This document shows positions 17,807 to 31,092 of a DNA stretch of 64,000 bases, piece by piece. Every line of letters begins with the position of its first letter. Position 1 is the first letter of the stretch. The position numbers and the translations under genes are program-made. A model generated the notes under the pieces. The model was not told the origin of the DNA and ran no database searches. It saw only the letters and a program-made list of their open reading frames with translations. Source of the stretch: Streptomyces sp. NRRL F-6131 (lineage in GTDB: Bacteria > Actinomycetota > Actinomycetes > Streptomycetales > Streptomycetaceae); assembly GCA_000719695.1 (NCBI GenBank), contig JOHN01000010.1, positions 1 through 64,000 of the forward strand. The letters run 5' to 3'.

Positions 17807-18477
17807 CGGCCGCCTCCCTCCATGCCGGGCCCGGCATATCGCCGTACCTGAGCGTGGGCCCCAGGCCGCTGGACCACTTCCGGATCCTGTACGTCTGCAC
17901 GGGGAACATCTGCCGCTCGCCGATCGCCGAGCGGCTCACCCGACGTGAGCTGGACACCCGGCTCAACCCGCGGGTGGCCGGGCGGATCCTGGTCGAGTCG
18001 GCCGGGACCTGGGGCCACGTGGGCGCGCCGATGGAGGAGCACGCCGCCACGGTGCTGGACGAGTACGGCGCCGACAGCGGCGGCTTCACCGGCCGCGAAC
18101 TGCTGGACGAGCACGTGGTCGAGGCCGACCTGGTGCTCACCGCGACCCTCGACCACCGCGCCCAGGTCATCTCGATGGGCCACGAGGCGGGGCTGCGGAC
18201 CTTCACGCTGAAGGAGTTCACCCGGCTGGTCCGGACGATCGACCCGGGCACCCTCCCGGACCCGCGCCGCGGCGCCGACGTCACCGAGCGCGCCCGCGCC
18301 CTGGTGCGGGCCGCCGCGGCGCTGCGCGGCTGGTTGCTGGCCGCCGACCCGGAGACGGACGAGCTGCACGACCCGTACGGCGCGCCGATCGGCATGTTCC
18401 GCAACTGCGGCGAGGAGATATTCCACGCGGTCGACCCGGTGGTCACCGCGCTGACCGGAGTCCGCGCCCCGTACTGA
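17803..18477 (+). CDS. Low-molecular-weight protein-tyrosine phosphatase family protein
   Basis: A 224-residue phosphatase-family protein. The P-loop CX5R with the nucleophilic cysteine is VCTGNICRSP (near residue 32) and the general acid is in the late DPYGAP motif. It is longer than the usual 150-160 residues because of a 25-residue N-terminal leader and a middle insertion. The TTG start at 17803 overlaps the stop of the sua5-type gene; a later start closer to the P-loop strand is possible. Tyrosine phosphatases of this type often regulate polysaccharide export; the WecA-type gene two genes downstream fits that, but the substrate is unknown. Confidence 0.88.
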   Translation: MTAASLHAGPGISPYLSVGPRPLDHFRILYVCTGNICRSPIAERLTRRELDTRLNPRVAGRILVESAGTWGHVGAPMEEHAATVLDEYGADSGGFTGRELLDEHVVEADLVLTATLDHRAQVISMGHEAGLRTFTLKEFTRLVRTIDPGTLPDPRRGADVTERARALVRAAAALRGWLLAADPETDELHDPYGAPIGMFRNCGEEIFHAVDPVVTALTGVRAPY

Positions 18478-18505
18478 GCGCCGTACCCGCCCGCACGTGC
18501 CCGCA

Positions 18506-18530
18506 CCGGGTCCCGGCGCCCGGGACCCGG
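18506..18530 (+). terminator. Hairpin terminator
   Basis: An 11-bp perfect stem (18506-18516 with 18520-18530) with a 3-nt loop, followed by CCCCCTTTCG, 29 bp after the phosphatase stop. Confidence 0.75.
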
Positions 18531-18635
18531 CCCCCTTTCGTACGGCCGGGCGTACCCGGCACGCGTCGCCGTGCCGGGGCCCGGAGGCGGTCCTAGGCTG
18601 GAGAAATCCGACCCGACGCGCCCGGGAGCCCCGCC

Positions 18636-19910
18636 ATGACCGTCACCGATGCCGCGACCGGCCCCGTCGAGACCCCCGAGGCGCTCTCCGCCGCCCTGTT
18701 CCGGGCCGATCCCCAACTGGCCGACCTGCTGGCCGCCGAGGCCGAACGGCGGGCCGAGACGATCCAGCTGCTGGCGGGGGAGAACCTCACCGGCCCGGCC
18801 GTGCTGGCGGCCCTCACCGGCCCGCTGATCGACAAGTACGCCGAGGGCTACCCCGGCCGCCGCCACCACGCCGGCTGCTCGCTCGCCGACGCCGCCGAGC
18901 TGCTGGCGATCGACCGGGCCCGCGAGCTGTTCGGCGCCCCGCACGCCAATGTGCAGCCGCGCTCCGGCACCGCGGCGATGCTCGCCGCCTACGCCGCGCT
19001 GCTGAGGCCCGGCGACGTGGTGCTCGCGATGTCGCTGGAGCACGGCGGCCACCTCAGCTGCGGCTCGCGCGCCAACTTCTCCGGCCGCTGGTTCGACTTC
19101 GTCGGCTACGGGGTGCGCCGCGAGGACGGGCTCATCGACCTCGACCAGGTCCGCGAGCTGGCCCGGCGGTACCGCCCGAAGGCGATCGTGGCCGGTTCCA
19201 TCTCCTACCCGCGCCACCCCGACTGGGCCGCCTTCCGGGAGATCGCCGACGAGACCGACGCCTACCTGGTGGCCGCCGCCGCGCAGACCACCGGCCTGGT
19301 CGCGGCCGGCGTGGCGCCCTCCCCGGTGCCGTACGCGGACGTCACCGTGGCGGCCACCCACAAGCTGCTCCGCGGCCCGCGCGGCGGCCTGCTGCTGTGC
19401 ACGGCCGAGCTGGCCGAGCGGGTCGACCGGGCGGTCTTCCCGTTCAGCCAGGGCGGCGCCGCGATGAACGAGGTGGCCGCCAAGGCCGTCGCGCTGGCCG
19501 AGGCCTCGACGCCCGCCTACCGGGCCTACGCGCACCGCACGGTGGCGGGGGCGCGGGTGCTGGCGGCGGGGCTCGCCCGGGCCGGCGCGCGCCCGTTGAC
19601 CGGCGGTACCGACACCCACCTGGTCACCGCCGACGTCGGCGGGCTCGGCGTCAGCGGCGCCGAGGCCGAGCGCCGCTGCGCCGCCGCCGGGCTGCTGCTC
19701 GGCAAGTGCGCGCTGCCGTTCGACCCGGTGCCGCCGTCGGAGGCCTCCGGGATCCGGCTCGGCACCGGCACGGTGACCTCGCAGGGCATGGGCGAGGCGG
19801 AGCTGGCGGAGGTCGCGGCGCTGATCGGACGGCTGCTCGTCGACGGCACGGACGTCCGGGTGGCGGAGCGGGCGCGGGAGCTCGCGCGGGCCTTCGCCGG
19901 GCGGCGGTGA
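18636..19910 (+). CDS. Serine hydroxymethyltransferase-like protein with altered active site
   Basis: 424 residues that align over the whole length with GlyA, which interconverts serine and glycine using PLP and tetrahydrofolate. Retained are KYAEGYPG (Glu70), ANVQPRSG, EHGGHL, the PLP lysine in ATHKLLRGPRGG (Lys243) and SGIRLGT. Changed is the strand that should read VDMAH: here it is VAAAAQ, so the aspartate that pairs with the PLP ring nitrogen is Ala214 and the histidine that stacks on the ring is Gln217. The 29-residue spacing to the lysine matches E. coli GlyA exactly. The YYGG tyrosine and the SEN serine are also replaced. Fold is certain, normal activity is doubtful. A GGGAG box precedes ATG 18636. 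Confidence 0.85.
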   Translation: MTVTDAATGPVETPEALSAALFRADPQLADLLAAEAERRAETIQLLAGENLTGPAVLAALTGPLIDKYAEGYPGRRHHAGCSLADAAELLAIDRARELFGAPHANVQPRSGTAAMLAAYAALLRPGDVVLAMSLEHGGHLSCGSRANFSGRWFDFVGYGVRREDGLIDLDQVRELARRYRPKAIVAGSISYPRHPDWAAFREIADETDAYLVAAAAQTTGLVAAGVAPSPVPYADVTVAATHKLLRGPRGGLLLCTAELAERVDRAVFPFSQGGAAMNEVAAKAVALAEASTPAYRAYAHRTVAGARVLAAGLARAGARPLTGGTDTHLVTADVGGLGVSGAEAERRCAAAGLLLGKCALPFDPVPPSEASGIRLGTGTVTSQGMGEAELAEVAALIGRLLVDGTDVRVAERARELARAFAGRR

Positions 19911-20070
19911 CCGGGGTCCGCGATCTCCTACCCGGTAGGGCGAACCGCGATGCGCGCCCCCGGCGTCGGACTCAATAAGGTGTGTGCCGTGGCGACGCAC
20001 CTCGAACCTCGGACAGGCACGGGAGTACCTTCGGTACCCAACCGTCGGACAGCGCTGCAGGAGGCCAGTG

Positions 20071-21468
20071 GTGCGTGAGTATCTGCTGGTGCTGTTCTGC
20101 ACCGCGGCGGTCACCTATCTGCTGACCGGCCCGGTCCGGAAGTTCGCCATCGCGGCGGGGGCGATGCCCCCGGTCCGCGCCCGTGACGTGCACCGGGAGC
20201 CGACGCCGCGGCTCGGCGGCATCGCGATGTTCGGCGGACTCTGCGCGGGCATCCTGGTCGCCTCCCAGCTCGACAACCTGAGCAAGGTGTTCTCCCAGGG
20301 CACCGACATCCGCGCGCTGCTCTCCGGCGCCGGCATCATGTGGCTGCTCGGCGTGCTGGACGACAAGTGGGGCGTGGACGCCCTGGTGAAGCTGGGCGGC
20401 CAGATGATCGCCGCCGGTGTGATGGTCTGGCAGGGCGTCACGGTGATCACCCTGCCGGTGCCGGGGGTCGGGCCGGTCGCGGTCAGTCCCACCCAGGGCA
20501 TGGTCATCTCGGTGGTCCTGGTCGTCGTCATGGTCAACGCGGTGAACTTCATCGACGGCCTGGACGGCCTGGCCGGCGGCATGGTCTGCATCGCCGCGAT
20601 GGCCTTCTTCCTGTACTCGTACCGGCTCTGGTACGGCTACACGATCTCCGACGCCGCCCCCGCCGTGCTCTTCAGCGTCCTGCTGATCGGCATGTGCGCG
20701 GGCTTCCTGGCGCACAACATGCACCCGGCCCGGATCTTCATGGGCGACTCCGGCTCGATGATGCTCGGCCTGATGCTGGCCGTCGCCGCGATCTCCATCA
20801 CCGGCCGGGTCGACCCCGACCTCATCACCAGCGAGCTGGGGTCGCAGACCGCCACGGTGCACGCCCTGGTGCCGATCTACATCCCGCTGCTGCTGCCGCT
20901 GACGGTCATCGCGCTGCCGCTGGCGGACCTGCTGCTCGCGGTGGTCCGCCGCACCTGGGCGGGCCAGTCCCCGTTCGCCGCCGACAAGCGGCACCTGCAC
21001 CACCGACTGCTCCAGGTCGGCCACTCGCACAGCCGCGCCGTACTGATCATGTACTTCTGGGCCGCGCTGATCGCCTTCGGGACCGTCGCCTTCTCGGTCA
21101 CCAACACCGGCCGGACCGTCGTCCTCACGCTGGCCGGGCTCTGCCTGGTCGGCCTGGTGGTGCTGCTCACCCCGCGGTTCCGGCCGCGGGCCCCGCGCGC
21201 GGTGCAGGCCTTCGTGCCGCCGCGCTACCGCCGCCGTCCGGTGGGCCGGACCGCCGTCGCCCCGGTCGCGCCGGCGGTCAAGGCCGTCGAGGAGGGGGCC
21301 GGACCCACCGCGGAGCCGGCCGGTCGGACGACCTCCGAACCGACGGTCGAGCCGATGGCCGAACCGATGGCCGAACTGTCGGCCGAGGACAAGCGGCTGC
21401 TCGGCGGAGTGCCGAAGGGGTCGTCGACGGTCACCGGCCGCGGGCACGGCAACGGCCGGGGCCGTTAG
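20071..21468 (+). CDS. wecA: Undecaprenyl-phosphate N-acetylglucosaminyl-1-phosphate transferase
   Basis: A 465-residue polytopic membrane enzyme of the MraY/WecA family. It transfers GlcNAc-1-P from UDP-GlcNAc to undecaprenyl phosphate, starting lipid-linked wall glycopolymers. About eleven membrane helices are visible. Cytoplasmic motifs are GVLDDKWG, VNAVNFIDGLDGLAGG, RIFMGDSGSMMLG and the His-rich DKRHLHHRLLQVGHSH, which marks WecA rather than MraY. The last 100 residues are a charged tail with a five-residue repeat rich in Glu-Pro. GTG 20071 is preferred over GTG 20068 by its six-base spacing from CAGGAGG. It precedes the ATP synthase operon. Confidence 0.93.
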   Translation: MREYLLVLFCTAAVTYLLTGPVRKFAIAAGAMPPVRARDVHREPTPRLGGIAMFGGLCAGILVASQLDNLSKVFSQGTDIRALLSGAGIMWLLGVLDDKWGVDALVKLGGQMIAAGVMVWQGVTVITLPVPGVGPVAVSPTQGMVISVVLVVVMVNAVNFIDGLDGLAGGMVCIAAMAFFLYSYRLWYGYTISDAAPAVLFSVLLIGMCAGFLAHNMHPARIFMGDSGSMMLGLMLAVAAISITGRVDPDLITSELGSQTATVHALVPIYIPLLLPLTVIALPLADLLLAVVRRTWAGQSPFAADKRHLHHRLLQVGHSHSRAVLIMYFWAALIAFGTVAFSVTNTGRTVVLTLAGLCLVGLVVLLTPRFRPRAPRAVQAFVPPRYRRRPVGRTAVAPVAPAVKAVEEGAGPTAEPAGRTTSEPTVEPMAEPMAELSAEDKRLLGGVPKGSSTVTGRGHGNGRGR

Positions 21469-21543
21469 GGGAAATGAGGGACTGTCATACGGTTCACCCG
21501 AAAGGCGGCACTCTTGGGCCATCGGTGTGACAGGTGCCACATA

Positions 21544-21572
21544 TTCATGGTAAAGCTCTCATCAAATAGTTT
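21544..21572 (+). promoter_or_regulatory. Probable promoter of the atp operon
   Basis: The stretch 21535-21600 is unusually AT-rich. TTCATG (21544-21549) and TAGTTT (21567-21572) are 17 bases apart and form the best box pair. It lies about 190 bp upstream of atpI. Only partial match to consensus. Confidence 0.4.
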
Positions 21573-21761
21573 GTGATACCGTTCACGAGTACTGAGAACA
21601 CGCCGAAAGACCTGACAGGTGGATGACTTCCGTCCCTGGATGGTCCCCTCGACGGGCTCGCCGTCGAGCGGCCGGTTCGTAGCGTGGTTCCGGTCCGGTG
21701 TCACCCACCGAGTTCTGTGCCCGTCCCCCCGCCACATCGACATGCCGCCGGAGTTGCCGAC

Positions 21762-22220
21762 ATGCCGTCCAACGACGCCCGGATCCTCCGAGGCGCCGCG
21801 ATCCCCACTGCGGTCGCCGGAGTCATCGCCATGGCGATCTCGTTCGCCGTCGCCGGGGGCAAGGGGCTGCTCGGGGCGCTCTTCGGGGCACTGCTGGTGA
21901 TGGCCTTCTTCACCTTCGGCCAGGTCGCGCTCGACCGGCTGACCAGGTCGAACCCGCACATCCTGATGGCCGCCGCGCTGCTGGTCTACACGACCCAGAT
22001 CCTGCTGGTCGGCATCGTGCTCGCGGTGTTCAAGAACACCGAGCTCTTCCATCGACAGGCCTTCGCCTTCACGCTGCTGGGCTGCGCGCTGATCTGGACC
22101 GGGTTCCAGGTGCGCGGCGCGCTGAAGGCCAAGACCTTCTACGTCGACCCCGAAGCCACCGGCTCCGGTCCCTCCGAAACGAAGGCCGAGAAGCCGTCCG
22201 ACGACGGGCGTCAACAGTGA
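21762..22220 (+). CDS. atpI: ATP synthase-associated membrane protein AtpI
   Basis: A 152-residue membrane protein with four hydrophobic helices (VAGVIAMAISFAVAG, GALFGALLVMAFFTF, ILMAAALLVYTTQILLVGIVL, FTLLGCALIWTGFQV) and a hydrophilic tail. AtpI heads many F-type ATP synthase operons and is thought to help assemble the c-ring or sodium/magnesium handling; it is not part of the final enzyme. ATG 21762 matches the conserved streptomycete N-terminus MPSND. Recognition rests on position and topology more than on motifs. Confidence 0.85.
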   Translation: MPSNDARILRGAAIPTAVAGVIAMAISFAVAGGKGLLGALFGALLVMAFFTFGQVALDRLTRSNPHILMAAALLVYTTQILLVGIVLAVFKNTELFHRQAFAFTLLGCALIWTGFQVRGALKAKTFYVDPEATGSGPSETKAEKPSDDGRQQ

Positions 22221-22499
22221 TGACGCCTCACTGTCCCCCCAACGAGGGGGGCGGTGTTTATGCCGCACTGACGGGCTGCTATCGTCCGTCGCAACAACGG
22301 AGTACGGGAAGAGGCCTGGTCTGTCCGCACGGCGGACCGATCGCCCCCCGGGTCCGGGCAGTCTTCGATGATCCCGTGGTGCGCACTGTCGCGCGGGGTC
22401 GGCGAGAAACCCATCAAGTTCCAGTGCCGCTCCGTGGCCGCAGGCCACGCCGACACACCGAGGTTGCCGTAACCATGCGTCACGACGAAGGAGTCCGTG

Positions 22500-23312
22500 G
22501 TGAGTGCTGAACTCACGTCCCTCGCCTCAGGCAGTTGCCACTTCGGGGACGCTGGCTGCGGCTTCCCGGCCCCTGGCCTGAACGAGTTCCAGTTCGAGCC
22601 GATCTTCACGATCGGCAGCTTCGAGTTCAACAAGCCGATGCTGCTGTCGATCGTCGTGGCCGCGCTGGTCGTCGTGTTCTTCTGGGCCGCGTTCGCCAGG
22701 CCGAAGCTGCTCCCCGGCAAGCTCCAGCTGGTCGGTGAGATCGGCTACGACTTCGTCAAGCGCTCCATCGTGCTGGAGACGATCGGCAAAAAGGGCGAGA
22801 AGTACGTCCCGATGCTGGTCTCGATGTTCTTCTTCGTGTGGCTGCTGAACATCATGTCGGTCATCCCGTTCGCCCAGTTCCCGGTGACGGCGGCGATCGC
22901 CTTCCCGGCCGGCCTGGCCGCGGTCGTGTGGATCACCTACATGACGCTGACCTTCAAGAAGCACGGCTTCGTGGGCGGTCTCAAGAACCTCTGCTGGCCC
23001 TCGGGCATCCCCGGCTGGGTCATGTTCATCCTGGTGCCGATCGAGTTCTTCTCGAACATCTTCGTGCGCCCCTTCACGCTCGCGGTCCGAGCCTTCGCGA
23101 ACATGTTCGCCGGCCACCTGCTGATCGTGATGTTCTCCATCGCCTCCTGGTACCTGCTCAGCCCGACCCTGGGCGCGCTCTACGGCTCGGCCTCGTTCAT
23201 CGTCGCCGTCGGCCTGACCGCCTTCGAGCTGCTGGTCCAGTTCCTGCAGGCCTACATCTTCGTGATGCTGGCCAGCAGCTACATCGCCGGTGCCCTGGAA
23301 GAGGCGCACTGA
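22500..23312 (+). CDS. atpB: ATP synthase F0 subunit a
   Basis: A 270-residue integral membrane subunit that forms the two proton half-channels next to the c-ring. Five to six hydrophobic helices are visible. The essential arginine that interacts with the c-ring glutamate is in TLAVRAFANMFAGHLL. GTG 22500 is favoured over GTG 22497 because it is six bases from GGAG at 22490-22493. The 279-bp gap behind atpI is the longest in the operon and could hold a second promoter, but none is clear. Confidence 0.96.
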   Translation: MSAELTSLASGSCHFGDAGCGFPAPGLNEFQFEPIFTIGSFEFNKPMLLSIVVAALVVVFFWAAFARPKLLPGKLQLVGEIGYDFVKRSIVLETIGKKGEKYVPMLVSMFFFVWLLNIMSVIPFAQFPVTAAIAFPAGLAAVVWITYMTLTFKKHGFVGGLKNLCWPSGIPGWVMFILVPIEFFSNIFVRPFTLAVRAFANMFAGHLLIVMFSIASWYLLSPTLGALYGSASFIVAVGLTAFELLVQFLQAYIFVMLASSYIAGALEEAH

Positions 23313-23335
23313 GCCAGGGGCCCAGGGCCTCCTGA

Positions 23336-25051
<1,716 letters not shown>

Positions 25052-25083
25052 GCACCGAAGCACATCCGACCCTCGGTCGGGAA

Positions 25084-25102
25084 CCGGCTCCACCGGAGCC
25101 GG
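25084..25102 (+). repeat. Hairpin between atpH and atpA
   Basis: An 8-bp perfect stem (25084-25091 with 25095-25102) with a 3-nt loop. There is no T-run, so it is more likely a stability or processing element than a full terminator. Confidence 0.5.
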
Positions 25103-25202
25103 CAAATCGTACGGCCGGTTCGAGAGACCCGGCCGAGAGTCGAATACTTGCGGCCCTCAATGGCGGGCCGAGGATCGCAAACTAGGAGAGCAGGGAAGCC
25201 TG

Positions 25203-26777
25203 ATGGCGGAGCTTACGATCCGTCCGGAGGAGATCCGGGACGCGCTGGCCGACTTTGTCCAGTCGTACCAGCCGGACGCCGCCTCGCGTGAAGAGGTCGG
25301 CACGGTCACTGACGCGGCGGACGGCATCGCGCATGTCGAGGGTCTGCCCTCGGTCATGGCGAACGAGCTGCTGAAGTTCGAGGACGGCACGCTCGGCCTC
25401 GCGCTGAACCTCGACACCCGCGAGATCGGTGTCGTCATCCTCGGCGAGTTCGGCGGCATCGAGGAGGGTCAGACGGTGCGCCGCACCGGCGAGGTCCTCT
25501 CCGTCCCGGTCGGCGACGGCTACCTCGGCCGCGTCGTGGACCCGCTGGGCAACCCGATCGACGGTCTGGGCGACATCGCCTCCACCGGCCGCCGCGCCCT
25601 GGAGCTGCAGGCCCCCGGCGTCATGGCCCGCAAGTCGGTCAAGCAGCCGCTGCAGACCGGCATCAAGGCCATCGACGCGATGACCCCGATCGGCCGCGGC
25701 CAGCGCCAGCTGATCATCGGCGACCGCCAGACCGGCAAGACCGCGGTGGCCGTCGACACGATCATCAACCAGCGCGACAACTGGCGCTCGGGCGACCCGG
25801 AGAAGCAGGTCCGCTGCATCTACGTCGCCGTGGGCCAGAAGGGCTCCACCATCGCGTCCGTCCGCGGCGCCCTGGAGGAGGCCGGCGCGCTGGAGTACAC
25901 CACCATCGTGGCCGCTCCCGCCTCCGACCCGGCAGGCTTCAAGTACCTCGCCCCGTACACCGGCTCCGCCATCGGCCAGGAGTGGATGTACGACGGCAAG
26001 CACGTCCTGATCATCTTCGACGACCTGTCGAAGCAGGCCGAGGCCTACCGCTCCGTCTCCCTGCTGCTGCGCCGCCCGCCGGGCCGCGAGGCCTACCCGG
26101 GTGACGTCTTCTACCTGCACTCCCGTCTGCTGGAGCGCTGCGCCAAGCTGAACGACGCCCTCGGCGGCGGCTCGATGACCGGTCTGCCGATCATCGAGAC
26201 CAAGGCCAACGACGTCTCGGCGTACATCCCGACCAACGTCATCTCCATCACCGACGGCCAGTGCTTCCTGGAGTCCGACCTGTTCAACGCCGGCATCCGC
26301 CCGGCCGTGAACGTCGGCATCTCGGTCTCCCGCGTCGGTGGCTCCGCCCAGATCAAGGCCATGCGCTCGGTCGCCGGCCGTCTGCGCCTGGACCTCGCCC
26401 AGTACCGTGAGCTGGAGGCGTTCGCCGCCTTCGGTTCCGACCTGGACGCGGCCTCCAAGGCCCAGCTGGAGCGCGGTGCGCGCATGGTCGAGCTGCTGAA
26501 GCAGGGCCAGTACCAGCCGTTCCCGGTCGAGGAGCAGGTCGTCTCCATCTGGGCCGGTACCACCGGCAAGCTGGACGACGTCCCGGTGGCGGACATCCGC
26601 CGCTTCGAGCGCGAGTTCCTGGACCACGTGCGCCTGCAGCACAAGGACCTGCTGGCCGGCATCGTCGAGACCGGTCTGCTCGCCGACGGCACCGTCGACG
26701 CGCTGACCACCGCGATCGACGCCTTCAAGCAGGGCTTCACCACCGCCGACGGCAAGCTGCTCGGCGAGCAGGCCTGA
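25203..26777 (+). CDS. atpA: ATP synthase F1 subunit alpha
   Basis: A 524-residue non-catalytic nucleotide-binding subunit of the F1 head. The beta-barrel crown (residues 25-95) is followed by the P-loop GDRQTGKT, the adenine pocket and the signature of alpha and beta subunits ([17 protein letters not shown]) with the arginine finger that completes the catalytic site of beta. ATG 25203 has a purine-rich GGAGAGCAGGG box upstream. The frame is open further upstream, but that sequence is non-coding. Confidence 0.98.
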   Translation: MAELTIRPEEIRDALADFVQSYQPDAASREEVGTVTDAADGIAHVEGLPSVMANELLKFEDGTLGLALNLDTREIGVVILGEFGGIEEGQTVRRTGEVLSVPVGDGYLGRVVDPLGNPIDGLGDIASTGRRALELQAPGVMARKSVKQPLQTGIKAIDAMTPIGRGQRQLIIGDRQTGKTAVAVDTIINQRDNWRSGDPEKQVRCIYVAVGQKGSTIASVRGALEEAGALEYTTIVAAPASDPAGFKYLAPYTGSAIGQEWMYDGKHVLIIFDDLSKQAEAYRSVSLLLRRPPGREAYPGDVFYLHSRLLERCAKLNDALGGGSMTGLPIIETKANDVSAYIPTNVISITDGQCFLESDLFNAGIRPAVNVGISVSRVGGSAQIKAMRSVAGRLRLDLAQYRELEAFAAFGSDLDAASKAQLERGARMVELLKQGQYQPFPVEEQVVSIWAGTTGKLDDVPVADIRRFEREFLDHVRLQHKDLLAGIVETGLLADGTVDALTTAIDAFKQGFTTADGKLLGEQA

Positions 26778-26809
26778 GTCCGGTAGCGAGGGAAAGGACG
26801 TAACGACCC

Positions 26810-29172
<2,363 letters not shown>

Positions 29173-29200
29173 TCGCGTCCGGTAGCAGCCGAGAGTGACC

Positions 29201-29238
29201 GTGAGGGGTGGGCCCCAGCCCTGGGACCCACCCCTCAC
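29201..29238 (+). terminator. Hairpin between atpD and atpC
   Basis: A 16-nt arm pair (29201-29216 with 29223-29238) with one mismatch, 28 bp after atpD and 120 bp before atpC. It looks like a terminator but lacks a T-run, so it may only reduce read-through to atpC. Confidence 0.6.
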
Positions 29239-29279
29239 GTCGCACCGGCTGTGATTCCGGTCAAATCCGTGCCGCCGGT

Positions 29280-29309
29280 TTCATGCCGGGGGCGCGGGCC
29301 CGTTATTCT
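29280..29309 (+). promoter_or_regulatory. Possible internal promoter of atpC
   Basis: TATTCT (29304-29309) with TTCATG 18 bases upstream (29280-29285), in a short AT-richer stretch behind the hairpin. The match is weak. Confidence 0.3.
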
Positions 29310-29358
29310 TACCGAAACTCCCGAGTAATCGGGGGTTGCATGAGCCTAGGAGCCCACG

Positions 29359-29742
29359 TTGGCTGAGCTGCACGTCGAGCTGGTCGCAGCCGACCGCAAG
29401 GTGTGGTCCGGTGCGGCCACCATCGTCGTCGCCCGTACGGCCTCCGGTGACACCGGCATCATGCCGGGTCACACCCCGGTGCTGAGCGTGCTGGAGACCG
29501 GTCCGGTCACCATCCGCACCACGGACGGCGGCACCGTGATCGCCGCGGTCCACGGTGGCTTCATCTCCTTCGCCGACAACAAGCTGTCTCTGCTCGCGGA
29601 GATCGCCGAGCTGGCGGACGAGATCGACGTCGCGCGCGCCGAGCGCGCACTGGAGAAGGCCAAGTCCGACCTGGACGAGCACGCCGAGCGGCGTGCCGAG
29701 GTCCGGCTGTTCGCGGCGCGCGGCCTCAAGGCCCACGCCTGA
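29359..29742 (+). CDS. atpC: ATP synthase F1 subunit epsilon
   Basis: A 127-residue subunit that sits on the rotor, couples it to the c-ring and can inhibit ATP hydrolysis. The N-terminal beta-sandwich (MAELHVELVAADRKVWSG, TGIMPGHTPVLSVL) and the C-terminal helix pair are both present. The start is TTG 29359, fixed by TAGGAG upstream and the conserved N-terminus. It is the last gene of the operon, separated from atpD by a hairpin. Confidence 0.95.
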   Translation: MAELHVELVAADRKVWSGAATIVVARTASGDTGIMPGHTPVLSVLETGPVTIRTTDGGTVIAAVHGGFISFADNKLSLLAEIAELADEIDVARAERALEKAKSDLDEHAERRAEVRLFAARGLKAHA

Positions 29743-29884
29743 GTGTGCCGGACCCCGCCTGAGCGGGGTCGACCGACGGTCCCGGGGACGCGTGAGCGTG
29801 ACCCCGGGACTGTCGTCTCAGTTGGTAGGTCAACGCGGTCGCCTGGTACGACCGAAACGGGGAACGCGGGTAGCGAGGAGGTAG

Positions 29885-30391
29885 GTGAGCATGGTCCTCG
29901 CCCTTGTGGTGTGTGCGGCGGTCGTGGCGCTCGGAGTGATCGGGTTGGTCGCGTTCGCGGTACGCCGCCGTGTGATCCAGCGGGTCGGCGGCACCTTCGA
30001 CTGCAGCTACCGGCTCAAAATGCCCGCGGACGCCTCCACGCAGCCCGATCTCGACGAGAACGGCAAACCCACCTCGGCCCCGGTCCCCCAGACCGACGGC
30101 AAGGGGTGGGTTTTTGGTATCGGCCGGTACAGCGGTGACTCCATCGAGTGGTTCCGGGTCTTCTCGTACGCCCCGCGCCCCCGCAAGGTGCTGCCGCGCC
30201 GGGAGATCGAGGTCCTGGGCCGGCGCTACCCGGAGGGGCAGGAGGAGCTGGCCCTGCTCTCCGGCTCGGTCGTGCTGCGCTGCCTGCACAACGGGGCCCC
30301 GCTGGAGCTGGCGATGAGCGACGACGCGCTCACCGGCTTCCTCGCCTGGCTCGAGGCGGCACCTCCCGGGCAGCGAGTCAACGTCGCCTGA
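29885..30391 (+). CDS. DUF2550 membrane-anchored protein
   Basis: A 168-residue protein with one N-terminal membrane helix (LALVVCAAVVALGVIGLVAFAV), a basic stop-transfer and a cytoplasmic beta-rich domain with GKGWVFGIGRYSGDSIEWFRVFSY. This matches the actinobacterial DUF2550 family, found directly behind atpC in many genomes including mycobacteria. Function is unknown; the position suggests a link to energy metabolism but nothing more. GTG 29885 follows a strong GAGGAGG box; ATG 29891 is the alternative. Confidence 0.85.
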   Translation: MSMVLALVVCAAVVALGVIGLVAFAVRRRVIQRVGGTFDCSYRLKMPADASTQPDLDENGKPTSAPVPQTDGKGWVFGIGRYSGDSIEWFRVFSYAPRPRKVLPRREIEVLGRRYPEGQEELALLSGSVVLRCLHNGAPLELAMSDDALTGFLAWLEAAPPGQRVNVA

Positions 30392-30420
30392 CGGGGTCAA
30401 CGTCGCCCAACCCGCCCGGT

Positions 30421-30426
30421 TACGCT
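30421..30426 (+). promoter_or_regulatory. -10 element for a leaderless adenosyltransferase transcript
   Basis: TACGCT lies six bases before the ATG at 30433, without a ribosome binding site. Confidence 0.55.
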
Positions 30427-30432
30427 GGCCGC

Positions 30433-31005
30433 ATGGTCAATCTGACGCGCATCTACACCCGTACCGGCGACGACGGCACCACCGCGCTCGGCGACATGAG
30501 CCGGACGACCAAGACCGATCCGCGCCTGATCGCGTACGCGGACACCAACGAGGCCAACGCCGCGATCGGCGTGGCGATCGCCGCCGGCGCGCTGCCGGCC
30601 GACGTGGCCACGGTGCTCACCCGGGTGCAGAACGACCTCTTCGACGTCGGCGCCGACCTGGCGACCCCGGTGGTGGAGGACCCGAAGTACCCGCCGCTGC
30701 GGGTCGAGCAGTCCTACATCGACAAGCTGGAGTCGGACTGCGACCACTACCTGGCGGAGCTGGAGAAGCTCCGCAGCTTCATCCTGCCCGGCGGCACGGC
30801 GGGCGCCGCGTACCTGCACCTGGCCTGCACCGTGGTGCGGCGGGCCGAGCGGGCCACCTGGGCGGCGATCGACACCCACGGGGACAGCGTCAACCCGCTG
30901 ACCGCCAAGTACCTCAACCGGCTGTCCGACCTGTTGTTCATCCTGGCCCGGGCGGCCAACAAGGAGCGCGGTGACGTGCTCTGGGTGCCCGGCGAGAACC
31001 GCTGA
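30433..31005 (+). CDS. Cob(I)alamin adenosyltransferase, PduO type
   Basis: A 190-residue trimeric helical enzyme that transfers the adenosyl group of ATP to cob(I)alamin, making coenzyme B12. The N-terminal ATP loop is TRIYTRTGDDGTTALGD. The later conserved segments are RVQNDLFDVGADLATP, the arginine motif CTVVRRAER, and YLNRLSDLLFILAR. The B12-dependent mutase begun at 63047 and its chaperone MeaB at 52868 use this cofactor. A bidirectional hairpin follows. The start is supported by the leaderless promoter pattern. Confidence 0.94.
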   Translation: MVNLTRIYTRTGDDGTTALGDMSRTTKTDPRLIAYADTNEANAAIGVAIAAGALPADVATVLTRVQNDLFDVGADLATPVVEDPKYPPLRVEQSYIDKLESDCDHYLAELEKLRSFILPGGTAGAAYLHLACTVVRRAERATWAAIDTHGDSVNPLTAKYLNRLSDLLFILARAANKERGDVLWVPGENR

Positions 31006-31016
31006 CCCGACGGCGG

Positions 31017-31060
31017 ACGGGTGCGCTGGACCGGCCCCCCGGCCGGCCCGGCGCACCCGT
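31017..31060. terminator. Bidirectional hairpin terminator
   Basis: A 10-bp outer stem (31017-31026 with 31051-31060) encloses a GC-rich inner pairing. It lies between the convergent ends of the adenosyltransferase and the membrane-protein gene. Confidence 0.65.
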
Positions 31061-31092
31061 GTCCCGTCCCTCCCGCTCCCACGGGCGGCTCG

